This document shows positions 9,006-17,464 of a DNA stretch of 64,000 nucleotides, in pieces. The stretch is taken from the NCBI GenBank assembly GCA_964482435.1, contig CAYZXL010000002.1, forward strand, positions 1 through 64,000. Reading direction: 5' to 3'. The position numbers and the translations under genes were made by a program. A model generated the notes under the pieces. That model was given only the letters and a program-made list of their open reading frames with translations. It was not told where the DNA came from and did no database searches. Each line of letters opens with the position of its first letter. Position 1 is the stretch's first letter. The DNA is from CAYZXL01 sp964482435. GTDB lineage: Bacteria > Auribacterota > JABMQX01.

Positions 9006-10577
9006 ATGAAATCCCTCAGAGTATCGGTGACTTTCGCTCTCACGGCTTTCGTTCTGTGGTCGTGTCTCGCTGAGGAGAAGGACCCCTGGGAATCATTTCA
9101 CCTCAAGACCGCGAAACTGAACGGTGTGACGCTGCACTACGACGAGTCTTTTGCCTCAAAGCTCGGTTCCTTTCGCACGTCCTTCCAGAAGTTTCTTGAA
9201 CCGGAGGGAGAGGAAGCGAAGCGGGTGCAGGAGCTTCTGGAGAGGGAAAATGAAATCATCGAAGAGGTCAACCACATCCTCGGCCTTTCGGCCAGCGACG
9301 AACAAAGGGCTCAGCACCAGCAATTCCTGGCAGCTTTCCTCCGCCCGAGGTTCCGCTTCCGTGAGCCGCGTGCAAAAATCAACGTCTATCTGGTCAAGCA
9401 GGGCACGGTTAAAGATTATCTTCGCAAAGGCGGCTCGCTTCCGAACTTCTCATACGATAGGGCGAGCGACAAAGCTTACTGCAAATTCTTTGTTCCCGCG
9501 TCAGACCCTGCCCCCGAGGAAGGGATTACGTTTGCGCTTCCGGTAAGCGACGTTGACGCGCTCGAAACGGAAGTGAAAGACTTCTTTGAGAGCATCTCGC
9601 AATTGGGAGGGCAACCAGAGGGTGCGGCCTTCCACGAGCTTTTCGAGTGGACTCTCGTGAACCAGCGGCTCCGCCCCTACGACCCCTATTTCCGCTGGTT
9701 CAGTGACGGCTTTGCCGATGCCGTTACTGTCCGGCTTCTCCGCAAATACGTCAGCGAAGACGCGGCCAAAAGGTATCCTCGCGACCCCCAGAGGTATTCT
9801 GACCTGGAGAAGGAGATCAACCTGTACTACTGGATGGGCCCGGACTTCTCTATTGGTACTTCGCTGGAATCCGAAGACCGTCTGGAGAATGCCCGGTACG
9901 CCTACGCCGCTTTCGAGGCGGGGCGCTTGATTGACAAATGCGGCATTGAATGCGTCGCCAAAATCCTCGACAAGGCCTGCAAAGAGCGTCGCAACGATTC
10001 CCGCAATCTCGTCGCCGCCGTCAAGGAGGTTGCTGGCGAGGATATCGAGCAGCGATTTCGGCGATACCAGACATTTGAGACAAAGGAGGAAGGAATCAAG
10101 AAGTACACGACGGCGTTCAACGCCGCAATGGGCAGGAGGGATTACTCTGAGGCGCTCGTGAATCTGCTGCGTGTGCAGGAATTGAGAAGCCCGGCCCTCC
10201 AGGACTACGCCAGCGCAGCATTTCTCCTTTTCCGCCTGGGAAACGAGGAGATGGGCGATCGGGCGATCGAGAAGCACATGGCACTGTTGAAAAGTCGCGG
10301 ACTCGATGAACCCCTGCGCCTCATGCAGAAGCTTTTCGTCGAGTATGCACTGAAATGTCGGAATCCCGCCAAAGCTCGTCAGGACGCTGAGGACATCCTG
10401 AAGAGGGAACCCGATTTTGTTCCCGCCCTTGCCGTTCGCATGGAGAATCTCGGCGCGTCGGGCGACATTCCGGCGGCGAAAGAGGTTGCCCGCCGCATTC
10501 TCGAACTGGAGAGGCACACCAACTCTCCGGCATACAGCCGCGCAAAGGCCGCTCTTTCAGTGGAGGAAATCAAGTAA
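9006..10577 (+). CDS. secreted or lipoprotein-type protein with degenerate gluzincin motif and TPR-like C-terminus
   Basis: A 523-residue protein with an N-terminal export signal (KSLRVSVTFALTAFVLWSC). The cysteine at about residue 20 in LWSC could be a lipidation site, but the box is not canonical. The central part resembles peptidase MA-type gluzincins: FHELFEW stands where HExxH is expected, and WFSDGFADAV resembles the WLxEGxA helix that carries the third ligand. The second histidine is a glutamate and the downstream acid is an aspartate, so metal binding is doubtful. The last 170 residues are helical repeats of TPR type (AFNAAMGRRDYSEALVNLLR and following). GAGGAAAT precedes the ATG. It lies 124 bases after the helicase gene. 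No specific function can be named. Confidence 0.7.
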   Translation: MKSLRVSVTFALTAFVLWSCLAEEKDPWESFHLKTAKLNGVTLHYDESFASKLGSFRTSFQKFLEPEGEEAKRVQELLERENEIIEEVNHILGLSASDEQRAQHQQFLAAFLRPRFRFREPRAKINVYLVKQGTVKDYLRKGGSLPNFSYDRASDKAYCKFFVPASDPAPEEGITFALPVSDVDALETEVKDFFESISQLGGQPEGAAFHELFEWTLVNQRLRPYDPYFRWFSDGFADAVTVRLLRKYVSEDAAKRYPRDPQRYSDLEKEINLYYWMGPDFSIGTSLESEDRLENARYAYAAFEAGRLIDKCGIECVAKILDKACKERRNDSRNLVAAVKEVAGEDIEQRFRRYQTFETKEEGIKKYTTAFNAAMGRRDYSEALVNLLRVQELRSPALQDYASAAFLLFRLGNEEMGDRAIEKHMALLKSRGLDEPLRLMQKLFVEYALKCRNPAKARQDAEDILKREPDFVPALAVRMENLGASGDIPAAKEVARRILELERHTNSPAYSRAKAALSVEEIK

Positions 10578-10693
10578 TCCGCGAACACCCCACCGCCTCA
10601 ATCAGGGAGAGGCTCGGAAAACGTTCAGGGCCAGAGGCCGAAGGAAAACCCGGAGCAGGCTTGAAAGAAGCCGTGATGAAGGGAAAGCCGTCG

Positions 10694-10723
10694 CTCTGCG
10701 CTCTCTGCGCCCTCTGCGGTGAA
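10694..10723 (+). repeat. degenerate CTCTGCG repeat
   Basis: Three imperfect copies of a 10-base unit (CTCTGCGCT, CTCTGCGCC, CTCTGCGGT) run into GAAGATA. A related sequence, ending in the same GCGGTGAAGATA, lies at about 53372-53413, and a reverse copy is at about 18919-18942. It looks like a dispersed intergenic repeat. The function is unknown. Confidence 0.5.
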
Positions 10724-10780
10724 GATACCTCACGGGCGAAAACCCAATCATCTTTTGCTCCACAATAGGAGGGAACGAAG

Positions 10781-12148
10781 ATGGACAATCAAACTAAGGC
10801 GAATAGAAGAGACTTTTTGAAAACAGTGGCAGGGGGCGTCATTGCCGGGATTGGTGTTCCGATGCTGGCGAAGAAAGGCAACGCCGCAGAAGGCAAACCC
10901 GCCCCGAGCGACCGTCTCAACATCGGGATCATCGGCGTCGGATGGCGCGGCGGGACGCACCTGCGGGAGTTAGTCAAAAGGAGCAAGAACCTCGGCGACG
11001 TCCAGGTAACGGCCGTCTCCGACCTCTATGAGCCGAGGCTCAATGAGGCAAAAGAAATCTGCGGCGGGAAAGCCTTCCGTGACTACCGCGAGCTCCTCGC
11101 TCAAAAAGACGTGGATGGCGTCATCGTCGCTGTCCCCTGGCACTGGCACGCGAAAATGACCCTCGACGCCTGCGAGGCGGGTAAGGACGTCTATGTCGAG
11201 ACCCCCATGACCATCAACATTGACGACGCAAGAAGGGTGTATGAGACCGCAAGTAAAACCAACCGGGTCATCCAGGTCGGCAATCAGATGGCGTCCTTCG
11301 ACGAATACTGGCGGGCGAAGGAAGTCGTCAAGTCGGGCGTTCTCGGAAAGCTCCTCATCACCGAGGCGAGTTGGTGCAGAAACTCCAGCGAAGGGCAGTC
11401 GAACTGTAACATTGACCCACAGTGCAGCCCCGAGAACCTCGACTGGGAGACATGGCACGGAGCCAAATTCGGCCTCACTCCGCCGCGACCATTCAGCCAG
11501 GCGAGATTCTTCCGCTGGAGGAAGTTCCGCGACTACGGCGGCGGCTCGGCTTCCGACCTCCTCTGCCACACCCTCGGCTGCCTCCTCGTGATGATTGGTC
11601 GAGAGTTCCCGCAGCTCGTTACAACTGCGGGCGGTCAATATGTCGAATTCGACCGCGACATCTACGACACGTACATCACCATGATTGAGTATCCCAGCCA
11701 GCACCTGGTCATCATGGACGGGACAATGGTTAACGAGCAGGGACGACCGGAAGTCGTCCGCGGCCACGAAGCCACCTGTTTTGTTTACCAGGATGGCGTC
11801 GTTGTCGCGCCAGAAAGGCCCTTCGCAAAGGAGTTCAGAGAAAAGTGCGAGAAGGCCGGGCTCAAAGGCGAATGGGTTAAGACCACGTTAAGCTCCTGGC
11901 GCAGTCAGCGCGAGGCCGAGGCGTTGAGAATTTCCAAGCAGCCGCGCCCGTGTCACATGGACAATTTCCTCCACTGCATCCGAACCCGCGAGACGCCCGT
12001 CGAGGACGCCTTCGCTGGCTATCAAATCACCGTCGCCGTGGAGCTGGGCGTCCTGTCCTATTACCGAAACAGAACCATGCACTTCGACCCCGAAAAGCGG
12101 GTCGTCCTGAAGGAAACTCCTCCCCGCACGCATCAGATCACGTACTGA
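10781..12148 (+). CDS. Gfo/Idh/MocA family oxidoreductase, Tat-exported, with ETP in place of EKP
   Basis: Exported NAD(P)-dependent oxidoreductase of 455 residues. The Tat leader is NRRDFLKTVAGGVIAGIGVP (8-27). The nucleotide-binding motif IIGVGWRGG is at 50-58. The conserved EKP motif reads ETP (E140, T141, P142), so the lysine that normally contacts cofactor and substrate is missing, although the rest of the domain is intact (QVGNQMASFDEYWRAKEVV; GGGSASDLLCHTLG). It may be catalytically altered or use a different arrangement. An AGGAGGG site stands eight bases before the ATG. It is the last gene of the left plus-strand group and is followed by a 400-base regulatory gap. Confidence 0.88.
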   Translation: MDNQTKANRRDFLKTVAGGVIAGIGVPMLAKKGNAAEGKPAPSDRLNIGIIGVGWRGGTHLRELVKRSKNLGDVQVTAVSDLYEPRLNEAKEICGGKAFRDYRELLAQKDVDGVIVAVPWHWHAKMTLDACEAGKDVYVETPMTINIDDARRVYETASKTNRVIQVGNQMASFDEYWRAKEVVKSGVLGKLLITEASWCRNSSEGQSNCNIDPQCSPENLDWETWHGAKFGLTPPRPFSQARFFRWRKFRDYGGGSASDLLCHTLGCLLVMIGREFPQLVTTAGGQYVEFDRDIYDTYITMIEYPSQHLVIMDGTMVNEQGRPEVVRGHEATCFVYQDGVVVAPERPFAKEFREKCEKAGLKGEWVKTTLSSWRSQREAEALRISKQPRPCHMDNFLHCIRTRETPVEDAFAGYQITVAVELGVLSYYRNRTMHFDPEKRVVLKETPPRTHQITY

Positions 12149-12364
12149 ACCTGCGACGACGCACAGCGCAGACGACCTTTTAGGCGCGTCGCAGGGCAGA
12201 GTCATGGGGAGCGAGCTCAGTCTTGCGGGGGCAGACATGCAGAATGGCAGTGGGACATGGGGACCTGGTGGCTAAGTCTGAAGGGTGGATAATCTGGGCA
12301 TCGCAGTCCTTCGAGGGAAATGGCTCCGAACGCTGATGTCCCGTCTGCTCACGGCCAGATACAC

Positions 12365-12380
12365 TGGCAGTACAGTTGCC
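12365..12380 (+). promoter_or_regulatory. candidate sigma-54 promoter before the sigma-54 activator gene
   Basis: TGGCAG, five bases, TTGCC: GG and GC of the -24/-12 elements have the right spacing. The palindrome GCTCATGAGC at 12393-12402 lies at the expected start of transcription. It is 170 bases before the activator ATG. One mismatch in each element, so this is only a candidate. Confidence 0.35.
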
Positions 12381-12469
12381 CACGGCCCCTTAGCTCATGA
12401 GCCTGCTGCCGAGTTCCGTGGCCCGGTACCCTGCGGCCGAAGCATACCTACACATTCTGCGGTTTTTGC

Positions 12470-12498
12470 TTGCAGTTGCCGCCTGAGTGGTCTAAAAT
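12470..12498 (+). promoter_or_regulatory. candidate sigma-70 promoter of the activator gene
   Basis: TTGCAG, 17 bases, TAAAAT, ending about 50 bases before the ATG at 12551. The -10 is good (5 of 6) and the -35 is weak (3 of 6). It competes with the sigma-54-like site at 12365 as the main promoter. The rest of the 12149-12550 gap shows nothing else I can name. Confidence 0.35.
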
Positions 12499-12550
12499 GG
12501 GGCAAAAGAGGGCAGATTTTTATGCAGCCATAGGTTTGGAGTGCTCAAAA

Positions 12551-15031
12551 ATGAATCATCATGTGCTTACGACAGGGATAGAAAGCCTTGACAGGCTACT
12601 CGGTGGCGTTCGTGGGGGCGACAACATCGTATGGGAGGTTGACTCAGGCGCCCACGTGGACGCTTTCGTTCGAGGCTTCCTGAAGACGGCCAGAGAAACG
12701 GCGCGTCAACTGGTCTTTGTCAGCCTCAATTGCTCTCCGCAGGCGATCCTGAAAAAGTACCTGGGGCATATCTCATCCGAGAGTTTTGTCCTTGTGGACT
12801 GCTTCACGTCCGGCAAAGGCAACGGGGACAGAATCTTTTCGGATTTCTACGCTTCGCAAAGCGAGAGGCCCCCCGCGACCAACGGCCAACCATCGTTCCG
12901 GGGGCTTCGTGTGTTTGGCCGTTCCACAGCGGCCCCGTCGGGTGGCGAGCTGGCCGGGGAAGAAGGAAAAACTGCCGAAGGCGGAATGACGGCCGTTCAT
13001 GTACACGAAGTCCGGGAGCCAGAAAAAGTCAAGCAGGCAATCGAAGACGTTGAGTCACAGTTCGGTCGTAACGCCCTTTACGTTTTCGACAGCGTTACCG
13101 GGATGCTCGAGTTATGGAACGACGAGAGGAAAGTCCTCAACTTCTTCACCTTTATGTGCCCGCGCCTTTACGACCTCAATACAATCGCCTACTGGATTCT
13201 CGAAAAGCAGGCGCACTCGGAGCAGTTTTTGGCCAACCTTCGGCACGTCACGCAGGTGGTCGTAGAGCTCTCTATTTTCGAGGGGCGCCCGGTTCTTCTG
13301 GTGCGTAAGGCAGAAGGCCGAACGACCGCGAGGATAGGTATCCCTCAGAGCCTCACCATCACCGATGGCACCGTCGAGATGGCTCGTGAACATCGGGAAG
13401 AACTTGAGGTCGCCATTCTGAGTGACGTGAGTGAGGCCATAGGTCGTGCGATGGACCTTAAAAAGGTCTTCGAACAGACCATGGAAATCCTGGCCCGAGA
13501 ACTGAGGATGAAACGCGGTACACTCGTCCTTCTTAACAGGGCAACGAACGAGCTGAAAATCGTTGCGGCTCATGGTCTAAGCGAAGAAGAGAAACAAAGG
13601 GGCAGATACAGAGTAGGGGAGGGGGTTACCGGCAGAGTCGTCCAGACGGGTCAGCCCGTCGCCGTTGCGGATGTCAAAAAAGAGCCTGCGTTTCTCGACC
13701 GCACGGGTGCCCGAGCACAGGAGAAGCTGCGGGGCCAGGTGTCCTTCGTTTGCGTCCCCCTTCGCGTGGACGGAGAAGTCTTGGGCGCCATCAGCATTGA
13801 CCGCGATTTTGTTGACGAACAGACTCTCGCAAAGGACCAGCGCCTCCTCCAGATAATTGCGTCACTTGTCTCCCAGGCCATCAAAATCAACCGCACGGTG
13901 ACCGTCGAGAGGGAGCAGTTGCTTGCCGAGAACCTCCGCCTCCTCAAGGACTTAAGGTCCAAATACCGCTTCGGCAACATTGTAGCCGCAAGCGGGGCCA
14001 TGCAAGAGGTCATCGCGACCGCGGCCACCATCGCCAAAGGCAACACAACCGTCCTCATCCGCGGCGACACGGGCACGGGAAAGGAACTCATAGCAAGCGT
14101 CCTTCACTACAACAGCAATAGGGCCAGCGGCCCGTTCGTGAAAGTCAACTGCGGCGCTCTTCCCGAGACCTTGTTAGAGACTGAGCTTTTCGGGCATGTC
14201 CGGGGCGCCTTCACCGGCGCGGTGGAGGATCGAAAAGGCAGATTCGAGCTCGCTCACAAGGGAACCATCTTCCTCGACGAGGTCGGAGGGATGAGTCCTC
14301 GTCTACAGGTGAGGCTCCTGCGGGTCTTGCAGGAAAAAGAGTTCGAACGCGTCGGAGGAACTCAAACAGTTAAGGTTGACGCTCGCGTCGTCGCTGCCAC
14401 CAACGCTGACCTCGAAGGAATGGTTGCAAAAGGGGCCTTCCGGGAAGACCTTTTCTACCGCCTTAACGTTATACCCATTTTCATACCACCCCTCCGCGAA
14501 AGGCGAGAAGACATCCCCTTTCTGGTTGAACATTTCCTCGAGAAGTACAGCCGCGAAACCGGCAAGAACGTCTCAAAAATCTCCCAGGAGGTTTTCGATG
14601 TCCTCACCGAGTACAAGTGGCCAGGTAACGTTCGAGAGCTTGAAAGCTGCATTGAAAGAGCGGTCGTGCTGGCCGAAGGCGGGACAATCACAGCATCCCT
14701 GTTGCCTATTCACATCAGGGCTAAGCACGCCGGAAGGAAACCTCCTTTGCTCGGAAGCGACGTGGAACCCCGGCTCCCCGCAGAAGCCGCGCATCCCGAA
14801 GAGCTGATCTCCAGACTCCTCCAAGCTCTCCGCAGGCAGTCGCCAGCCGGACTTCTCGGCATCTACAGGCACGTTATCACCCAGGTCGAAAAATCGCTTC
14901 TAACCGACGTTCTCTCTCGCCACGACTTCGTCCAAACGCGAGCCGCAAAAGAGCTCGGCCTCAGCCGAAACACCCTCCGCGCCAAAATCAAAGGGCTTGG
15001 CATTCCCGGCCCGGCGGCTGACGGTAGCTAA
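12551..15031 (+). CDS. sigma-54-dependent transcriptional activator: KaiC-like (P-loop lost), GAF, AAA+, Fis-type HTH
   Basis: An enhancer-binding activator of 826 residues. Residues 1 to about 265 match the KaiC/RAD55 fold (TGIESLDRLLGGV; VFDSVTGMLELW where Walker B sits). The glycine-lysine P-loop that should follow LLGG is absent, so it is probably a binding or sensing domain rather than an ATPase. A GAF domain follows, about 295-450 (RGTLVLLNRATNELKIVAAHG; VGEGVTGRVVQTGQP). The AAA+ domain has Walker A GDTGTGKE near 508, the sigma-54 contact loop GAFTGA near 552, Walker B GTIFLDEVGG, and PGNVRELESCIERAVVLAEGG. A Fis-type helix-turn-helix ends it (TRAAKELGLSRNTLRAKIKG). I chose the ATG at 12551 because GGAG lies eight bases before it and the KaiC-like domain begins there; the frame is open 27 codons further up. 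The GAF-AAA-HTH part resembles NifA. The next gene is glutamate synthase with a sigma-54-type promoter, its likely target. Confidence 0.88.
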   Translation: MNHHVLTTGIESLDRLLGGVRGGDNIVWEVDSGAHVDAFVRGFLKTARETARQLVFVSLNCSPQAILKKYLGHISSESFVLVDCFTSGKGNGDRIFSDFYASQSERPPATNGQPSFRGLRVFGRSTAAPSGGELAGEEGKTAEGGMTAVHVHEVREPEKVKQAIEDVESQFGRNALYVFDSVTGMLELWNDERKVLNFFTFMCPRLYDLNTIAYWILEKQAHSEQFLANLRHVTQVVVELSIFEGRPVLLVRKAEGRTTARIGIPQSLTITDGTVEMAREHREELEVAILSDVSEAIGRAMDLKKVFEQTMEILARELRMKRGTLVLLNRATNELKIVAAHGLSEEEKQRGRYRVGEGVTGRVVQTGQPVAVADVKKEPAFLDRTGARAQEKLRGQVSFVCVPLRVDGEVLGAISIDRDFVDEQTLAKDQRLLQIIASLVSQAIKINRTVTVEREQLLAENLRLLKDLRSKYRFGNIVAASGAMQEVIATAATIAKGNTTVLIRGDTGTGKELIASVLHYNSNRASGPFVKVNCGALPETLLETELFGHVRGAFTGAVEDRKGRFELAHKGTIFLDEVGGMSPRLQVRLLRVLQEKEFERVGGTQTVKVDARVVAATNADLEGMVAKGAFREDLFYRLNVIPIFIPPLRERREDIPFLVEHFLEKYSRETGKNVSKISQEVFDVLTEYKWPGNVRELESCIERAVVLAEGGTITASLLPIHIRAKHAGRKPPLLGSDVEPRLPAEAAHPEELISRLLQALRRQSPAGLLGIYRHVITQVEKSLLTDVLSRHDFVQTRAAKELGLSRNTLRAKIKGLGIPGPAADGS

Positions 15032-15130
15032 AACCGAGTTGCCAAAGCCCCTGAGAGCGGCCAGCTGACTGTAACGCCGGTCGGTCGTGGAAGCCCGAGG
15101 GTGGCGTCTCGCCCATGTTCAACTCCTGAG

Positions 15131-15153
15131 CGCTGCTCAGATTTTGAGCAGCG
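15131..15153. promoter_or_regulatory. perfect 9-bp dyad, possible enhancer (activator binding) site
   Basis: CGCTGCTCA, five bases, TGAGCAGCG. The centre at 15142 is 122 bases before the -24 element at 15264, the usual distance for the binding site of a sigma-54 activator. It also lies 100 bases after the activator stop codon without a following T-run, so a terminator is less likely. Sequence is seen; role is inferred. Confidence 0.5.
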
Positions 15154-15262
15154 GGCCACTGCAACGTCTTTTCCATCCGCAGGAAAAGCTCCCCGGTATA
15201 AGACGCGTTCGCAGAGCGTGTTGTAACATCCAGCGGTGCGTCACCGGGCCGCCGGCTTCGCC

Positions 15263-15278
15263 TGGCACGATTCCTGCG
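15263..15278 (+). promoter_or_regulatory. near-consensus sigma-54 promoter of the glutamate synthase gene
   Basis: TGGCACG, four bases, CTGC. This matches the TGGCACG-N4-TTGC consensus except for one base of the -12 element. Transcription would begin near 15290, about 115 bases before the ATG at 15407. The adjacent upstream gene encodes a sigma-54 activator. Confidence 0.6.
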
Positions 15279-15406
15279 CCGTACAGCACCTGGCGGTGGG
15301 TTTATGCGCCTCTTCTGTGCACTCTGGTCAAGTCGCCCGAGGAAGCTACCATACCCCAAGCCGCCTTTTTCAGCCAAACTTTCGTTTTCCGCAAGGAGGA
15401 ACTCGC

Positions 15407-17062
15407 ATGAATTTGCAGCGGCCCAACTCAGACGATGCCACTGATACCAGAAATCGTTCGAGGGACATTGTCCCCAGCTCCGGTTTATGCACTCGCTGCT
15501 TTGACGGCTGCCGGGGCAACTGCGAGGTGTTCAAAGCCTCGTTTCGGGGGCGGGAGCTCCTCTACCCCGGCCCATTCGGAGAAATAACAGCCGGTGCAAA
15601 CAAGGACTATCCGATTGACTACTCCCATCTCAACATCATGGGGTACGCCTTGGGTGCGGAGGGCCTCCCCGAAGGCGAAATCGGCAACCCCGACAACACC
15701 CTCTTTCCGGTTGTGAACACGGAGGTCGAATACGGCACAACGAACAAGGTCAGGATGCGCGCGCCGGTCTTCACCGGCGCCCTGGGTTCAACGACCGTCG
15801 CCAGAAACAACTGGGAGCACGTCGCCGCCGGCGCCGCCATCTCCGGGATCACACTGATCTGCGGCGAGAACGTATGCGGCGTTGACCCCGAGCTGAAGCT
15901 GGATGCCAGAGGAAGGGTTGCAGAATCCCCTGACATGCGCCGTCGCGTCGAGCAGTACAGGCGCTGGTACGAGGGCGCTGGTGACCTTATCGTTCAACTC
16001 AACGTCGAGGACACGCGGCTGGGCGTTGCCGAGTATGTCATCGAGAAACTGGGTGTCAAAACCATCGAGTTGAAGTGGGGGCAGGGCGCCAAGTGCATTG
16101 GCGGCGAGATCAAAGTGGACAGCCTCGATAGAGCCCTGGAACTCCAGAAGCGCGGGTACCTTGTCACGCCCGACCCATCTCAGGAGACCAGCCAGTTGTC
16201 CTTCCGGGAGGGTGCCCTTCGTCATTTCGAGCGCCATTCCCGTCTTGGGTTCGTCGACCAAGAAGCCTTCCATCGCGAGGTCGAGCGCCTGCGGTCCCTG
16301 GGCGCCGAGCGAGTAACTCTCAAAACTGGCGCCTACCCGATGCGCGAGCTCGCCATGGCTATCCGCTGGTCTTCGGATGCCAAGATTGACCTGCTGACGG
16401 TTGACGGCGCGGCGGGCGGCACGGGTATGAGCCCCTGGCGGATGATGTGCGAGTGGGGAGTCCCTACCTTTTTCCTCGAATGCATGACCTGGGAGCTTTC
16501 CGAGCGCCTCGCTGAAAAAGGAGCATTCGTCCCCGACATCGCCATGGCGGGCGGATTCTCCACGGAGGACCACGTGTTCAAGGTGCTCGCGCTTGGCGCG
16601 CCATACGTCAAAGCTGTTTGCATGGGTCGAGCACTGATGATACCGGGAATGGTCGGCAAGAACATCGGCATCTGGCTCAAGGATGGCAAAGACGGGCTTC
16701 CGAAGACCGTCAGCGACTTCGGCACAAGCCGCGAAGAAATCTTTGTCTGCTATGAGGACCTCGTCGCCAGGTGTGGGCGCCAAACCGTTGAGGAGATGCC
16801 CCTCGGCGCCATCGCCGTGTACACATTCGTTGACAAGCTCCGTGTGGGTCTCCAGCAAATCATGGCGGGAAGCCGCAACTTTCGCCTGGCGACCATCGGC
16901 CGGAGGGACCTGATGGCTCTCACGCCCGAAGCCGCGAAAGTCTCGGGTATTCCCTACGTGATGGATGCCTATCGCGAGGAAGCAGAAAGAATCATAAATG
17001 GGTCGGGCACGTACCAGCCCGCAAGAACCGCCCGTGCTGAGCGGCTGCGACCCTCGCGGTGA
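15407..17062 (+). CDS. FMN-binding glutamate synthase family protein (archaeal-type GltB core)
   Basis: Glutamate synthase-type FMN domain, 551 residues. It is the catalytic barrel that makes glutamate from 2-oxoglutarate and an ammonia donor. It has no N-terminal amidotransferase domain, as in the short archaeal-type enzymes. The signature VDGAAGGTGMSPW (DGxxGGTG) is present, with MAGGFSTEDHVFKVLALGAPYVKAV for phosphate binding. The N-terminus has four close cysteines, C28, C31, C35 and C39 (CTRCFDGCRGNC), able to hold a metal or Fe-S centre; the usual downstream cluster cysteines should be compared. AAGGAGGA precedes the ATG at 15407 by six bases; the longer frame from 15236 overlaps the promoter. 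The sigma-54-type promoter and the neighbouring activator indicate nitrogen control. The 68-residue Cys-rich protein gene follows 58 bases later. Confidence 0.88.
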   Translation: MNLQRPNSDDATDTRNRSRDIVPSSGLCTRCFDGCRGNCEVFKASFRGRELLYPGPFGEITAGANKDYPIDYSHLNIMGYALGAEGLPEGEIGNPDNTLFPVVNTEVEYGTTNKVRMRAPVFTGALGSTTVARNNWEHVAAGAAISGITLICGENVCGVDPELKLDARGRVAESPDMRRRVEQYRRWYEGAGDLIVQLNVEDTRLGVAEYVIEKLGVKTIELKWGQGAKCIGGEIKVDSLDRALELQKRGYLVTPDPSQETSQLSFREGALRHFERHSRLGFVDQEAFHREVERLRSLGAERVTLKTGAYPMRELAMAIRWSSDAKIDLLTVDGAAGGTGMSPWRMMCEWGVPTFFLECMTWELSERLAEKGAFVPDIAMAGGFSTEDHVFKVLALGAPYVKAVCMGRALMIPGMVGKNIGIWLKDGKDGLPKTVSDFGTSREEIFVCYEDLVARCGRQTVEEMPLGAIAVYTFVDKLRVGLQQIMAGSRNFRLATIGRRDLMALTPEAAKVSGIPYVMDAYREEAERIINGSGTYQPARTARAERLRPSR

Positions 17063-17120
17063 TGGAACTCTCAATCCGAGCGACACGACCGACAATCCCA
17101 GTGGGCAGAAGGAGGTATGT

Positions 17121-17327
17121 ATGAGTCCAAAAGCTCGAGGGAACGTTCTGGAATGCGTAAAACCTGAGCATCGTTCGAGCGCGCCTCGAAAGCAGGCAGG
17201 ATGCTCCGGTGAAAAGGGGCTGCAAGGTGCCGAGTACTCTGGCCTTTGCTCCAATTGCAAGGTGCGAAGAACTTGCGTTTACCCAAAACCAGCCGCTGGC
17301 CTCTTGTTCTGCGAAGAGTACCTATAG
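17121..17327 (+). CDS. small Cys-rich protein with LCxNC / CEEY motif
   Basis: A 68-residue protein with six cysteines (12, 28, 43, 46, 52, 64). The C-terminal block GLCSNCKVRRTC ... LLFCEEYL has the spacing CxxC-x5-C-x11-C. I recognise this pattern from small proteins of anaerobic bacteria, where it probably binds zinc or an Fe-S centre; no function is established that I can name. An excellent AAGGAGG site stands five bases before the ATG. It lies 58 bases after glutamate synthase, so it is likely co-transcribed and may be an electron carrier or regulator for it. That link is inference. Confidence 0.75.
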   Translation: MSPKARGNVLECVKPEHRSSAPRKQAGCSGEKGLQGAEYSGLCSNCKVRRTCVYPKPAAGLLFCEEYL

Positions 17328-17397
17328 ACAGAAAACTGGCGCCGTCCGTGCTTCCGCTGGGACCAGCGCCCATCATGCATTTGCCAGTGCACACTTG

Positions 17398-17456
17398 AGA
17401 GCGGCCGAAGCGCGATTCCATTTAACGCAAACAACCCCCGCCGCCGAGGCCGCTCT
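17398..17456. terminator. inverted repeat between convergent genes, possible bidirectional terminator
   Basis: AGAGCGGCC at 17398-17406 pairs perfectly with GGCCGCTCT at 17448-17456, with a 41-base loop. It sits between the ends of the converging Cys-rich protein gene and the oxidoreductase gene. The loop is long and the T-run short (ATTGTTT), so termination is only suggested. Confidence 0.35.
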
Positions 17457-17464
17457 ATTGTTTC

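Noticed and set aside
9501..10517. 338-codon minus-strand open frame
   Set aside because: Mirror of the TPR-type protein gene with no ribosome site or domain signs.
15131..15153. Intrinsic terminator for the activator gene
   Set aside because: The stem is perfect but no T-run follows on either strand, and its distance to the sigma-54 promoter fits a binding site better.
15788..17260. 490-codon minus-strand open frame
   Set aside because: Antisense to glutamate synthase, with no recognisable motif and no good start.
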